Shown here: positions 51,013-60,400 of the stretch, piece by piece | Layout: every line of letters starts with the position of its first letter | Numbering within the stretch: the stretch's first letter is position 1 | Assembly: GCA_020740775.1 (NCBI GenBank) | Contig: JAHEWK010000026.1 | Location: 1 to 64,000, forward strand | Length of the DNA: 64,000 nucleotides | Direction: 5' to 3' | Origin: Ilyonectria destructans | Lineage: Eukaryota; Ascomycota; Sordariomycetes; Hypocreales; Nectriaceae | The notes under the pieces: model-generated | What the model saw: the letters and a program-made list of their open reading frames with translations, nothing else | What the model was told of the DNA's origin: nothing | Databases searched by the model: none | Translations under genes and position numbers: made by a program

Positions 51013-52711
51013 TTACTCTAGCTCAAGGTGACCCAGGTCCCCCATCAGCTCGTCTACACTATTGATAATATCGCCAGGTAGCCCAGTTCCGGAGAGGCTA
51101 TTGTTAATAGGCTCAAGGTAGTTCTGCTCGAGGAGCTGAAGCTAAAGCATTGTCAGCTAGCTTTTGAGTGCGATAGAGTACTTTTTTACGTACGAATCTC
51201 TCTTGCCCTCCAACTGGACTCTCTGGGATGCTCAGCACCGGACTTGCCCCGCAGTCGAGATGAACCTGAATCTTGTCTCTAAGCCGTAAGTAGATTGCGA
51301 GGTGTGGTCGCTTATGATCAAGCTCCCCATCTAGCTGACCACCGAACTGAAGATCCCGGAGCTGTTGATCACACCAGTCTGTTGTTGTTGGGTCAAGAAG
51401 ATCGTCTATATCGATAGAATCGACAGCGGCCATCATCTGGGCAAGCCCATCTCGAGCCGCAGGCCCTAGATGGACTGCCCAGTTCTCCACTTCGCTTGTA
51501 TTATACAGATCCATTGGGATCCCGGCGACGAGATGCTCCCTATTCTTCTGTGGCCGGATGCGATGGCCGTTCCACATCTCCGTGAAGTCCGCAACCTCTT
51601 GACGGATCATGGGTCCATAGAGAGCATACACCGCGATCTGGTGAGCAAGACGGTTTGGTTGGAAGAGGCCGCTATCAATCAGCTCGTGTGAGAACGCGAT
51701 CCAGCGCTGACTGACACCTTTAAGTAGCTTTTCCCACCAAGACTCGATCCGTTGGTTCGATGTGCTTGGGCCCCAGATATGACAGGAGCTCAGTCTCGCT
51801 CCCTGCCTATGGACTCGTTGGTCGTTATCATCGGTGGTATACCGAAACTCTGTCTGATCAAGGTCGGCGAGAATCGCCTGGGCTCCGGCCCAAAGAGGAG
51901 TCTCGATACCATGATCCGAGCGGGTGAAAAGGGGCCGGACCCCTGAGTACGACACGGTCCGTAGAAACTGTTTGAGTGAACTCAGCGCAGTCATGTTCCC
52001 CCTGCCGACATATATCCAGATGATGGCTCTCGAGTACGTGTCGATACAGGCGTAGATAGAGAAGCCGAAGTTCTTGAGCTTCTCGTACCCATCGAGAGAC
52101 CACATGAAGTTAGGCCCAGGAACCTGGAAGTTCTTCCGGTGCTTCCAATCAGCAAGGCGTCTTTGTTCGGCCCGCTTCTTCCACTCTGGGTTCGTTTGGT
52201 ACTCGCGATATAAGGTATTCTGGCCGACAAGGACGCCGGCACGGATGCGGACGTAGTGGTATAGATACCCCCTGCCAAATCCTCTGATGCTTGAAGATTG
52301 ACGGTCGTCTTGGAAGAGGAACTCTCTTGCTTTTTGAATAGCATCCTGTCGTTCAGTCAGATCTCGGAAGCGCCGCTTCATGCCATGCTTCAGACGATAC
52401 TCCTGTACAGTCCGCTCGGAGATCTCGATGCCGCGTCGCTTGAGATCACGGACGATGGAAGTGTCGCTATATCCGTATCGGTAGAAGTAGCCTTTGATCA
52501 GCTCGACGAAGGTGTTGGTATCAATCTTTGAGTGAAGGGGGGAGTACTCCTGTGCACCCCATTCCGCTAACCTCCTTTTCAGGGTTCTGGCGTCGAGTAC
52601 GTGCCCATCGTCGCGGAGATGGGCACATATAGTGTCAATGGATAGTCCTTCTCGCCGCTGCTCGAGGATCCAGTCCTTGACGCCCTCCAAGTCTTTACGG
52701 GGCCTCGGCAT
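51013..52711 (-). CDS. Integrase-type (DDE) transposase, IS3EU-like
   Basis: Two exons on the minus strand, 52711-51194 and 51141-51013, with a 52-bp GT..AG intron containing GCTGAC; 548 residues. Residues 1-55 and 75-115 each look like helix-turn-helix domains (DTICAHLRDDG and VRDLKRRGIEISERTVQEY). The integrase core follows: WSLDGYEK with D207, RSDHGIE with D266 and NQRIESWWEKL with E323, a DDE triad whose last two residues are 57 apart. This matches the eukaryotic integrase-core proteins related to bacterial IS3 and retroviral integrase folds. Splicing removes the early stop at 51113 and adds an acidic Leu-rich C terminus. No lesions, so the element may be active. Confidence 0.85.
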
Positions 52712-53008
52712 TGTACGAGACGCAGACCAGGGGTTCGAGATCGTGGTAGAGGTCGGAATTCATACCTCCTTCCAAGGCTTCCAGCTGCAATATCCCCCTC
52801 TGAACCGGCATTATCGGAGCTTCGGCGCCGATGGAATGGCATCAGCACCGCTTGGTATGGCATCAGCTTTGCTACATTGAAAACAGTGCGCTATCATATC
52901 AATACTGTAGCCCCATATAAAAACGCCGAAAGCCTATGTGCGAAATAGCTCCAGTCATTTTCGTACATGGTTTTGTCACCCATGTGGTAATGTGCGACCG
53001 TAATTATG

Positions 53009-53096
53009 GAAGAACCGTACGAAACGAAAATAGCTTAGCGCAAAGGCCCTCTGGGGTGTGTCCCCCCGGGCGAAATAAAATCCATCCATCCATCCT
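53009..53096 (+). repeat. LINE 3' terminus with (ATCC)n tail
   Basis: Following the ATTATG duplication, GGGCGAAATAAAATCCATCC and three further ATCC units close the LINE 3' untranslated region that began at 49248. The AAATAAAA and tetranucleotide tail are typical of Tad-type LINE ends. Confidence 0.75.
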
Positions 53097-53488
53097 AGCA
53101 GCTACATCGATCCTGGATACGTTTCGCCGTGCACCAAAAAAGAGTCAAAAGATACGCTCTGGCTAGGTGGACATGGCATGTTGATATTGATGGTCATTTT
53201 GGAGAGACGGTATTGTTCATGAAACCATACTGCTCGCCGAGCCACCAAATCAGCGGGGACCGGCCACTAGCGGCACAACAACTTTTGTTCCTGGCGGAAA
53301 TCATGAACATGAACTTGTTGCCTGACTGCGTCGCCCTGAATGGTGCCCGCCGGGATTAACATTCTTCCGCTGTATTTCCATACGTATGGAATACAGCCAT
53401 CTCATATGGAATACGAATAATCCATATGGAGCGTTCCATATGGATTAACTTAATCCATATGCGTATGGATAGAAAGCCTGTGCAGCAT

Positions 53489-53978
53489 CTCCTCGTTTTC
53501 CCCTCCACGTACACCGAGATCACCAGCACATCCCTGTCAGGGAGTCGCAGCATCGCCCCCGTTAGGTCTGCTGACGCCATCGGGATCTGTTCCGCCTCTA
53601 CGTCTCGTCGAATCCATAGCATGCTACGGATCGGCCACTGCCCATCATGCGTCTGCGTCGGTATCATCTTGGTCCAGCTGCTATGGCTGTTCGGTGTCGT
53701 CACCACCACACTGTCAATGGTTCTAGAGACTGTGCGAGCTCGCGACATTGGCAATTGGAGGTTTGGCTCTCGTCTGGGTCATGTAATTGCTGACTGGAGA
53801 GCTCCGAAAAGTCGTCTGATATTGACGACCCTCTTCGTTGCGACGTTTGAACAAAAGGCAGGCGTTGTTGAGGCATGGAGGTTGTCAGTAGTCCTCTGTA
53901 GAGTGACAGAAGAGGGTCTCGAGGGGCTGCCCGTGAACGATACCCTACCCTGTAGACCATGAATTTATACTTTCACTA
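53489..53978 (-). pseudogene. Tad-type LINE, endonuclease N-terminal part (fragment 1, upstream half)
   Basis: On the minus strand the frame reads VVVTTPNSHSSWTKMIPT, RSMLWIRRDVEAEQIP, DLTGAMLRLPDRDVLVISVYVEGK, the beginning of the LINE endonuclease. It is cut at the hAT-like insertion and continues at 47877. Upstream of about 53760 the phase is disturbed and only scattered similarity remains. Confidence 0.8.
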
Positions 53979-54130
53979 CGCGTTTTCTTGACCCTGACGT
54001 AAAACAATAAACCAGTTACGCGTTTTCTTCGCACACGTCCCCACATGTCGACGTTAATTGTCAACAAAACAAGTGCATTTTGCCCGAAGATCCGCCAGCC
54101 AATACAGAGGATATATTGCCAATATGGATA

Positions 54131-54174
54131 AGGTACATGATAAGCGAGTGAAACAGACAACGAGTGCAACACTT
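54131..54174 (-). repeat. AT-rich repeat, right part
   Basis: AGGTACATGATAAGCGAGTG to GCAACACTT matches the reverse complement of the left portion of the copy at 61141-61309, completing the repeat whose other portion is at 46516-46638. Confidence 0.75.
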
Positions 54175-54566
54175 ATAGTTACTGTACAGCTAAAAGTATA
54201 AATTTTGAATTTTTTAAAACAGGCTATTTAATTAAGTTAGTAGATTTTTAATAATTTAATTTTAGATTATTTCGTTAAAAAGTCATAATATGCTATTTTT
54301 TTCTAGACTTTTAATCAATTTATTTAGCTTATTATATTTAAAATTGTAACGGTCTCAAGGTACCATGCGCCACCCCCCTTTCGGTAACCCCCCCCTTTCG
54401 GTAACCAAAAAAATCGCCTTCCCATACAAAACTCACCAAGTTCACTTACATAGATTTCAGTCATTCTTGAACCTATTCGCAAGTCGTCGCCTTCAACATA
54501 TAAAGAAATGGTTGGAGTTCATTTTTCAAAGTCAGCTAGCTATATAGGACTGGTGGTCCGTGGTTA

Positions 54567-54898
54567 CCCGTTGGTTCATGTGTGAGGCAAGCCTCAAGGC
54601 GAACCAACTAAGCAAGCTTAGTTGGCCACAAAATTGCGAGACAGCCACAAAAATGCGAGACAATATCAGATTTGCTTGCAATTTGGTGCGTCGATGTTAA
54701 CCGAAGAGGAACCGGGAAATTTTTTTGGAACTTGATCTTTAATGCCAAGGGGTACTTCCCACGCTAACGGTTTTACGCCTAGTTTACTACTAAATCTGGT
54801 GCTGTCTCGCGTTTTTGTGACTGTCTCGCAATTTTGTGGCCAACTAAGCTTGCTTAGTTGGCTCGCCTTGAGGCTTGCCTCACACATGAACCAACGGG
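54567..54898. mobile_element. TA-flanked MITE in pogo copy 1
   Basis: A 332-bp element with long inverted repeats starting CCCGTTGGTTCATGTG, flanked by TA on both sides. The corresponding place in pogo copy 2 lacks it, giving an empty-site comparison. TA target and no coding capacity fit a Tc1/mariner or pogo-mobilised MITE. CACAAAATTGCGAGACAG and its complement lie inside each arm. A fragment of the same family lies at 12745-12812. Confidence 0.9.
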
Positions 54899-55426
54899 TA
54901 CCTGTATTTTAAAATTTGTAATCTAGCGCCTGAATTCCCTCCTGCCTCCTTATGATTGCTTCTCTTACTAGTCCTCTACAATTTATTTAAAATGGCTTTA
55001 AAACGGCCTCGGAGTGTTTATATGGAGGATAAAATGGCTGATGCCATATTTGATATTACAGAAAACAGCTTATTGCAATATTACGCCGCCCAGAAATACG
55101 GCATCCCTCAGCAGTCCATTTCCAACAGATTCCATGGCCAGACAGCCTTGGATGATCAGGTTCAGCCTAACTGACACTTATCTAGGAATCAGGAGCCTAA
55201 TTTAGCTTCCTGGATTCTCCGTCAAGAGTTCTTGGGTTATGCTACCTCCCACAGTCAGATCCGTGCCTGCGTCGTGGCTCTCTTGAAACAACAAAACAAG
55301 AAGCAGGAATTGGGACGCAACTGGGTAGCCAAATTCATCAAACGCCATCTGGAGCTCAAGACCAAACCTGGGAGACGCCAGGAAGCCAACAGATTCAATT
55401 CATTCACCCCGAAAGCAGTCCATTAG

Positions 55427-55824
55427 TGTTACGAGCAGGAAGATCAACCCGGGTACGAACGGAAAACGTCGGAGCTCGGAACGGAACAAACAGACCCCGG
55501 TCGAACTGGTCGAACGGGAGCTTGTTCGACCACGTTCGACCAAAAGTGAAACCTTAACCTTAAATGGTCGAACAGGTCGAACAAGAGCGCGTTCGACCAC
55601 GATCGACCAAGCAAATCAGAATAGTATATATAGTTTCACTCATTCCCACTTTCCCTGTCTAGATAACTCTCCAGCTTTCAATACAATTCGATTACTCAAG
55701 AACACTTCTTGACATTATCAGACGTGATACGCAACCCTACGCTCAGCACGCTACGCCTCGTCACAACTGCCAACATAAACCGATCGGGTTACGGTTTACT
55801 ACGTTGGGAACCTTGACCGTCACA
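55427..55824 (+). repeat. Solo LTR A with 5-bp TSD
   Basis: A 398-bp LTR starts TGTTACGAGCAGGAAG and ends GACCGTCACA, flanked by ATTAG on both sides (55422-55426 and 55825-55829). It contains an array of GGTCGAAC/GTTCGACC words in both orientations between about 55499 and 55608. Confidence 0.92.
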
Positions 55825-56959
55825 ATTAGTACTTTAATATCAGGGAAGACGAGTACGGTTAGATTCAGCTGGAAAACACCGTAAACATTAATGAGGGCGG
55901 TATTATAACTAGTTTTAGTAAGTATCTAACCTTTTATTTATAGAACTAGCTAATTAAACTTGTTTTCTAGGTCTGGATAGTCTGGTAGTTGGGAGTTCAG
56001 ATCCAAAACGAAAGGCCCTCCTCAAGGGCCCCCAGTCTCGTAACTGGACTTCATTTATTAAGGCTATCACTGCGGACGGCCGTGCCTTGACGCCTGGCAC
56101 CATTTTTAAGGGCAAGGAACTCCAACAACAGTGGTGAGTGATGGGCGGGGACAAGAGACACTAGAAACCCACAACCCACCCAAAAGGCGGCTTGGTGATG
56201 ACTGCGGTAGTGATGTGTCTGATAGAGCAAAAAGGGGTCAGGACCAAAGACGGGAAAAATAGATCAAATGAACAGGACCAAAGGTTACTGCATTCAGTAC
56301 CATTTGATCAAACGGTTCACATCAAAAGAGGCTGGAAGAGATAGGCTGAAAAAACTGTAAACTGAGCTCAAAGATCAATCCTGCCTGAAGTCGGCGATGA
56401 TGATCTTGGAAGAGGGGTCTTCCGTTCGTGCTATCTACTAACATCCAAAGCTTCCTCTTTTATGGTCCCAATGGGTCAGGCCACTAGTCCCTGTGCAGAG
56501 CAACCTTTCCTGTTGAAGGGGGCTGCAGCAGTCTTAGCCCTAGCTGTAGCAAGGATCTGATCAAGTGACCAGCATCCCCAAAGACAACGAGTCCCTGACT
56601 CAGTGGTTTTTTGAGGAATTCCGGAAAATAGCTGATTGGAATTATATAACTTCGCCTAATGGATAGACAGACAACCACATTGCTATCAGGTGGCTTAAGA
56701 GGGTCTATTTGCCTCAGATCCAGCCTGCCGACGAATCTAGTGCCAGGCTTATTATTCTGGATGGATATAGAAGTCATGTAACGGTGCGCTTTTTGGTTTA
56801 TATGCCAAAGAATCAATATTAATTTGAAACCCGACGAATGGATTGCAACGTGCTTTTTGAACAATGTCTAGTGTTGCTACCTCTCTACCCATTGTTCTCA
56901 TAGTTTCCAGCCGTTAGATAACAGTGTTTTAAATGCTTCGAAAGCGGCATATCAGAAAG

Positions 56960-57373
56960 TGTGACGGTCAAGGTTCCCAACGTAGTAAACCATAACCTGA
57001 TTGGTTTATGTTGGCAGTTGTAACGGGGCGTAGGGTGCTGAGCGTAGGGTTGTGTATCACGTCTGATAATATCAAGAGGTATTCTTGAGTAATCAAATTG
57101 TATTGAAAGCTGGAGAGCTATCTAGACATGGGAAGTGAGAATGAGTGAAGCTATATATACTATTCTGATTTGCTTGGTCGACCGTGGTCGAACGCGCTCT
57201 TGTTCGACCTGTTCGACCATTTAAGGTTAAGGTTTCACTTTTGGTCGAACGTGGTCGAACGAGCTCCCGTTCGACCAGTTCGACCACACAACACTTCCAC
57301 CGGGGTCTGTTTGTTCCGTTCCGAACTCCGACGTTTTCCGTTCGTACCCTGGTTGATCTTCCTGCTCGTAACA
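56960..57373 (-). repeat. Solo LTR B, inverted relative of LTR A
   Basis: A 414-bp LTR reads in the opposite direction to LTR A (starts TGTGACGGTCAAGG, ends CTCGTAACA). Flanks are GAAAG and GAAAC, a 5-bp duplication with one difference. The same GTTCGACC array lies in its right half. Confidence 0.88.
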
Positions 57374-57473
57374 GAAACAGCTTGAAAAACTGGCTTCTCT
57401 GACTGATTCTGCACCTGTTAACAAGGTCAACTTTATACGGGCTTATGCCATATATCTGGGCGGCATGGTGTTG

Positions 57474-60400
57474 CGATAAGCAGAACTTATCGTGGGGTCG
57501 TTTTGCGGAGTAATTTCGGGAAATCGTATGCGATTACACAACTACCATCTGATAAGTGCCCGGCGCCGCGCACGCGAATATCTCGACGGCCAGCGGCCCA
57601 ATCAAGACCGTTCCGGATCCTGGGGAACTGCTACACTCCGGCGGTGCGTTTAGTCCAGGAGTGGCGTTGTTTAGGCTACTGGCTGTCGAGATATTTGTGT
57701 ATGTAGCGTCGGGAAGGGATAAGGGGGGGCTCGTCTCTACTGCAAGGACTACGAGATAATAATACACTAACCTTATGGCTCTTTAATCTTTAAAAATACG
57801 TCTTCTCAATAGATATATATATATATAAAGACCCTAGTAGATGGCCGGCTTACCGTCGACGAGGGGCGGTCCGCCTCCTCCCTAGCCGGGTCCAGCGCCC
57901 CCGATGGCCCCGGCCCCGAGTCGGACCTGGTCCCGGGCCTGGGTCTGGGTCATCGGGCACGGGGGTCCCTACCTGTACTCGTGTCTGCTGGGCCTGGCCC
58001 TGACCCTGGCCCCGCCGGCGGCGCTGTTTCAGCTCGTTAACGAGCCGGTTCAAGCTCCGGCCGGCGCGTAAGAGCTCTAGCTCTGCAACAGCCTCCTCCT
58101 CACTCTTACCGGACGCCGTGCGGGCCAAGAGCTCGTCCCATATCACCTTCCGGCGACAGAACTGCACCCTAACCCCATTCCCCGGGCGCCAGCGGCTTCC
58201 CCACATCTCTTCCAGCACCCGTACGGCCGGCTGGCCCGCAATCCCTTCTTCCCACTCCTTCCAGACGTCCCGCACCGTAAAGACCTTAGCCAGGGCTGTA
58301 ATGACGGGCATACCCGGTACTAGAGGCTCTGGGGCCGGGGCCGTATTGAGATTCAAGGGGGGAGCTGTTGACGGCGCCGGCGCCGGCGCCACTGCTGGCC
58401 CGGCTCCGAAGTAGCCGGTAAAGGTGATAGGGACCTTGCCCTGGAGGAGGGCATCGAGGCCGCCCTGAAGCCCCTCTAGCCGGGCCTCTAGCCGGATGGC
58501 GAGCCGCTGGCTATTCTGTAAGAGGGCCTCGCGCGTGCTCTCTAAGACGCCGCTTAGCTCTGGCAGCGCGCGTTGTACGAGCAGGCTTACCGGCTCCGTA
58601 GCCCCTACCGCGTCGGACCGCACGACGACGGCGAACTCGTCCCACTCGGGCCCGTTAAAAGGGGCGTAGGAGAAGAAGGGTAGCGACGGATAGCGGGGCT
58701 GTAAGACAGCCAAGTCCTGCAAGAGTACTATACGCAGCCGCCGCATAAGCTTAAGGAAGCCGTCGGCAGCTAGATCATCGTCATCGAGGCCGCCTTCTGC
58801 CCAGCATTGCCGGCGCGCGCGCGCCTCAAAGCGGGGCTCCCACTCCTCGATCCACGGCCAGAGCTGCTTTTGTAAGACGTAAGGGGGTTCGTGGGCGGCA
58901 CGCGCGAGGAAGTAGTCCCCCGGGGACGCCGAGAAGCCGGCGACGATACGCATGAACTGGCGCGGTAGGTGTGTAAGATAGGCCTGGCAGAGCACGCTCT
59001 GGTTCCAGCGGCCGGCCTGCGAGATCTGGGCGAGCGACGTGCCGTGGGTCTCCGCGTCCTGAGCGCCTACCCTGCGCGGGAGGTGCGTCTTCTTCGACGC
59101 AATAAGGCCGGCGGCGCCGAAGATACGCCAGGTCTCTTGTAGCTGCGTCGGGTACGAGAGCTCCTGCTCGCGGTCCCGTCCGACGAGGACCTTGATCCGA
59201 TACCAGTCCTGACGGCGCCGGAAGGACGGGGGCGGTTCGCCGGCGACGTGCCAGCGCCAGAAGAAGAGCTGCGCTAGGGCCCCTTGCGTACAGAATAAGG
59301 GGTCCTTATGCCGGAGGGCGCCCATAAACTCCTTCCTCGCCGTCTTATTTAGCTTGCCGTCTCGTAAAAGGCTTACAAGACAACCACAGAGGGTCGGGCC
59401 TTCCGAAGGCGGATAGTCCAATAGGGATAGGTCTGCAAGCTCCATCTTACGGCGGTTCTCCCCCCGTAAGAGGTAGTAGTGGCCGAAGAGGAGGTCGACT
59501 CGCGTACGGAGGTTTTGCGGCGTATATGCGGCCCCGCTGAGAAGGAGATCCTGGATCCGGAGCCATTCATTGGGGGAATAGCCGGCCTGGATCCCGTCGG
59601 TCCCGCGGTCTTTAAAGGAGGCACGGTCGTGCTTCCCCCGCTGCCGGCCCCGTTGCTCAAGGAAGCCTCGTACGGCGGCGCCCCGGGGGTTCTCCATATT
59701 CGCGTTACCGTGGGCCACCTGGAGCCGCCAGAGCTCGATAACGGCCGCGACATAGGCGTCGATAGTGCCCCTCGTAAGCAGGGATCCTTCGGTAAGGTCT
59801 ACTGCAGCCGGCGCAAGGGCCGTGGGTGGCACGTAGCCCTCGCGGTCGTCCGCGAGCAGCTCGGCGGCCTCGGCCAGGGGGATCTCTAAGGCTTCGGCTA
59901 GGCTTTCGGCCTCTGCCAGGGCCGCGGCCTCAAGCTGCTCCTGTTCGAGCTGTTGCCGTAGCTGTACGGTCTCGCCTTTGCCCTTACCCCTACCCCGCGC
60001 CCGTAGCTTCTTCTGCGGCGGCGCTACGCGTCGTAAGAGGATATCCTCCTTGAGCCACGCCGCCAGCTTGTCCGGCGTTACGAGCTCGCCGTCGGGCCAG
60101 CTATAGAGCGAGCCGTCAGCTGCAGCCCGAGGCATATGGCACCAGGCCTATAGGTATTCGTCTGTTAGCCGCCGAGGGGGTCCTACTTAAAAGGAGGGGG
60201 AAGGGGGGGCCGGCCGGGGGACGCGCCTTCCACTCCCGCTGCTTCGCCGCGTAACTCCGCGCCGTGTTCGCCGGCTGTTCGTCCTTCTTCGCCTGGAGGC
60301 CCGCCCTCCGGGCAGCACGGGCGCGCTCCTCAGCGGCGGTGTACGAGTCGTCGGCGGCCATCTCGGTCGACCGGGGGCCTTCGAGGTGGTGTTTTTCTTA

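Larger units (their letters stand above)
49426..53002. mobile_element. IS3EU-like DNA transposon, complete, 6-bp TSD
   Basis: The 3,577-bp element has terminal inverted repeats of about 33 bp starting TACGGTCGCACATTACCACA (one mismatch at position 30). It is flanked by the exact 6-bp direct repeat ATTATG (49420-49425 and 53003-53008). It carries two convergent genes whose stop codons are three bases apart. Integrase-type transposase plus 6-bp duplication fits the eukaryotic IS3EU group as I know it. It inserted into the 3' untranslated region of a LINE, which continues at 53009 to its (ATCC)n tail. Confidence 0.9.
47878..53480. mobile_element. hAT-like element, palindromic subtermini, 8-bp TSD
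   Basis: Perfect 17-bp inverted ends CAGGCTTTCTATCCATA are flanked by the exact 8-bp direct repeat TGCAGCAT (47870-47877 and 53481-53488), the duplication length and CAG..CTG ends of hAT elements. About 100 bp next to each end are packed with TCCATATGGA and CCATACGTATGG palindromes. No hAT transposase is found inside. The interior holds a LINE 3' end, itself carrying the IS3EU-like element, plus about 270 bp of unknown sequence (53097-53370). A third end of the same family is at 63733. Confidence 0.88.
46639..54130. mobile_element. Element with 152-bp TIRs, host of the nest
   Basis: Inverted repeats of about 152 bp (46639-46790 and 53979-54130) start TATCCATATTGGCAATATA and differ at only a few positions. 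Flanks are AGG(C) and AGG(T), so a 3-bp duplication is possible but not certain. The whole sits inside the AT-rich repeat. Between the TIRs I find only a LINE fragment and later insertions, so the original content is a LINE capture, a LINE insertion, or lost. Superfamily unknown. Confidence 0.75.
54364..57477 (+). mobile_element. Pogo-like transposon copy 1, with insertions
   Basis: The left end CATGCGCCACCCCCCTTTCG contains the CCCCTTTCGGTAACC phrase twice. Its first about 210 bp are repeated in inverted orientation at 60727-60936 (second copy). The element then carries a MITE, the transposase N terminus, an LTR, the core, another LTR and the transposase C terminus. It ends without its right TIR where the Crypton begins (57474). 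Non-autonomous relic. Confidence 0.85.
54992..57477 (+). pseudogene. Pogo-like transposase, interrupted and decayed
   Basis: From the ATG at 54992 the frame encodes a psq-type helix-turn-helix (MALKRPRSVY through the SISNRFHG end) and a Tc5/CENP-B-type helix-turn-helix (NWVAKFIKRH, TKPGRRQEANR) after an early TGA. A solo LTR (55427-55824) interrupts it. Then comes NTVNINEGGI, where the catalytic Asp expected in NVDEGG is Asn; a probable intron (55919-55968); GTIFKGKELQQQW; a stop; RLIILDGYRSHVT (second Asp); QPLDNSVLNA (third Asp); a second LTR (56960-57373); and the C terminus VNKVNFIRAYA ending at a TAA at 57477. Several stops, a lost catalytic residue and two LTRs make it non-functional. 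Confidence 0.88.

Noticed and set aside
47878..53480. Autonomous hAT element
   Set aside because: Ends and 8-bp duplication fit hAT, but no hAT transposase was found inside; the coding content belongs to a LINE and the IS3EU-like element.
57850..60135. Starship captain (DUF3435-type recombinase)
   Set aside because: The gene has tyrosine-recombinase residues, but the C-terminal GCR1_C-like domain, small element size and lack of cargo fit a Crypton, not a Starship captain.
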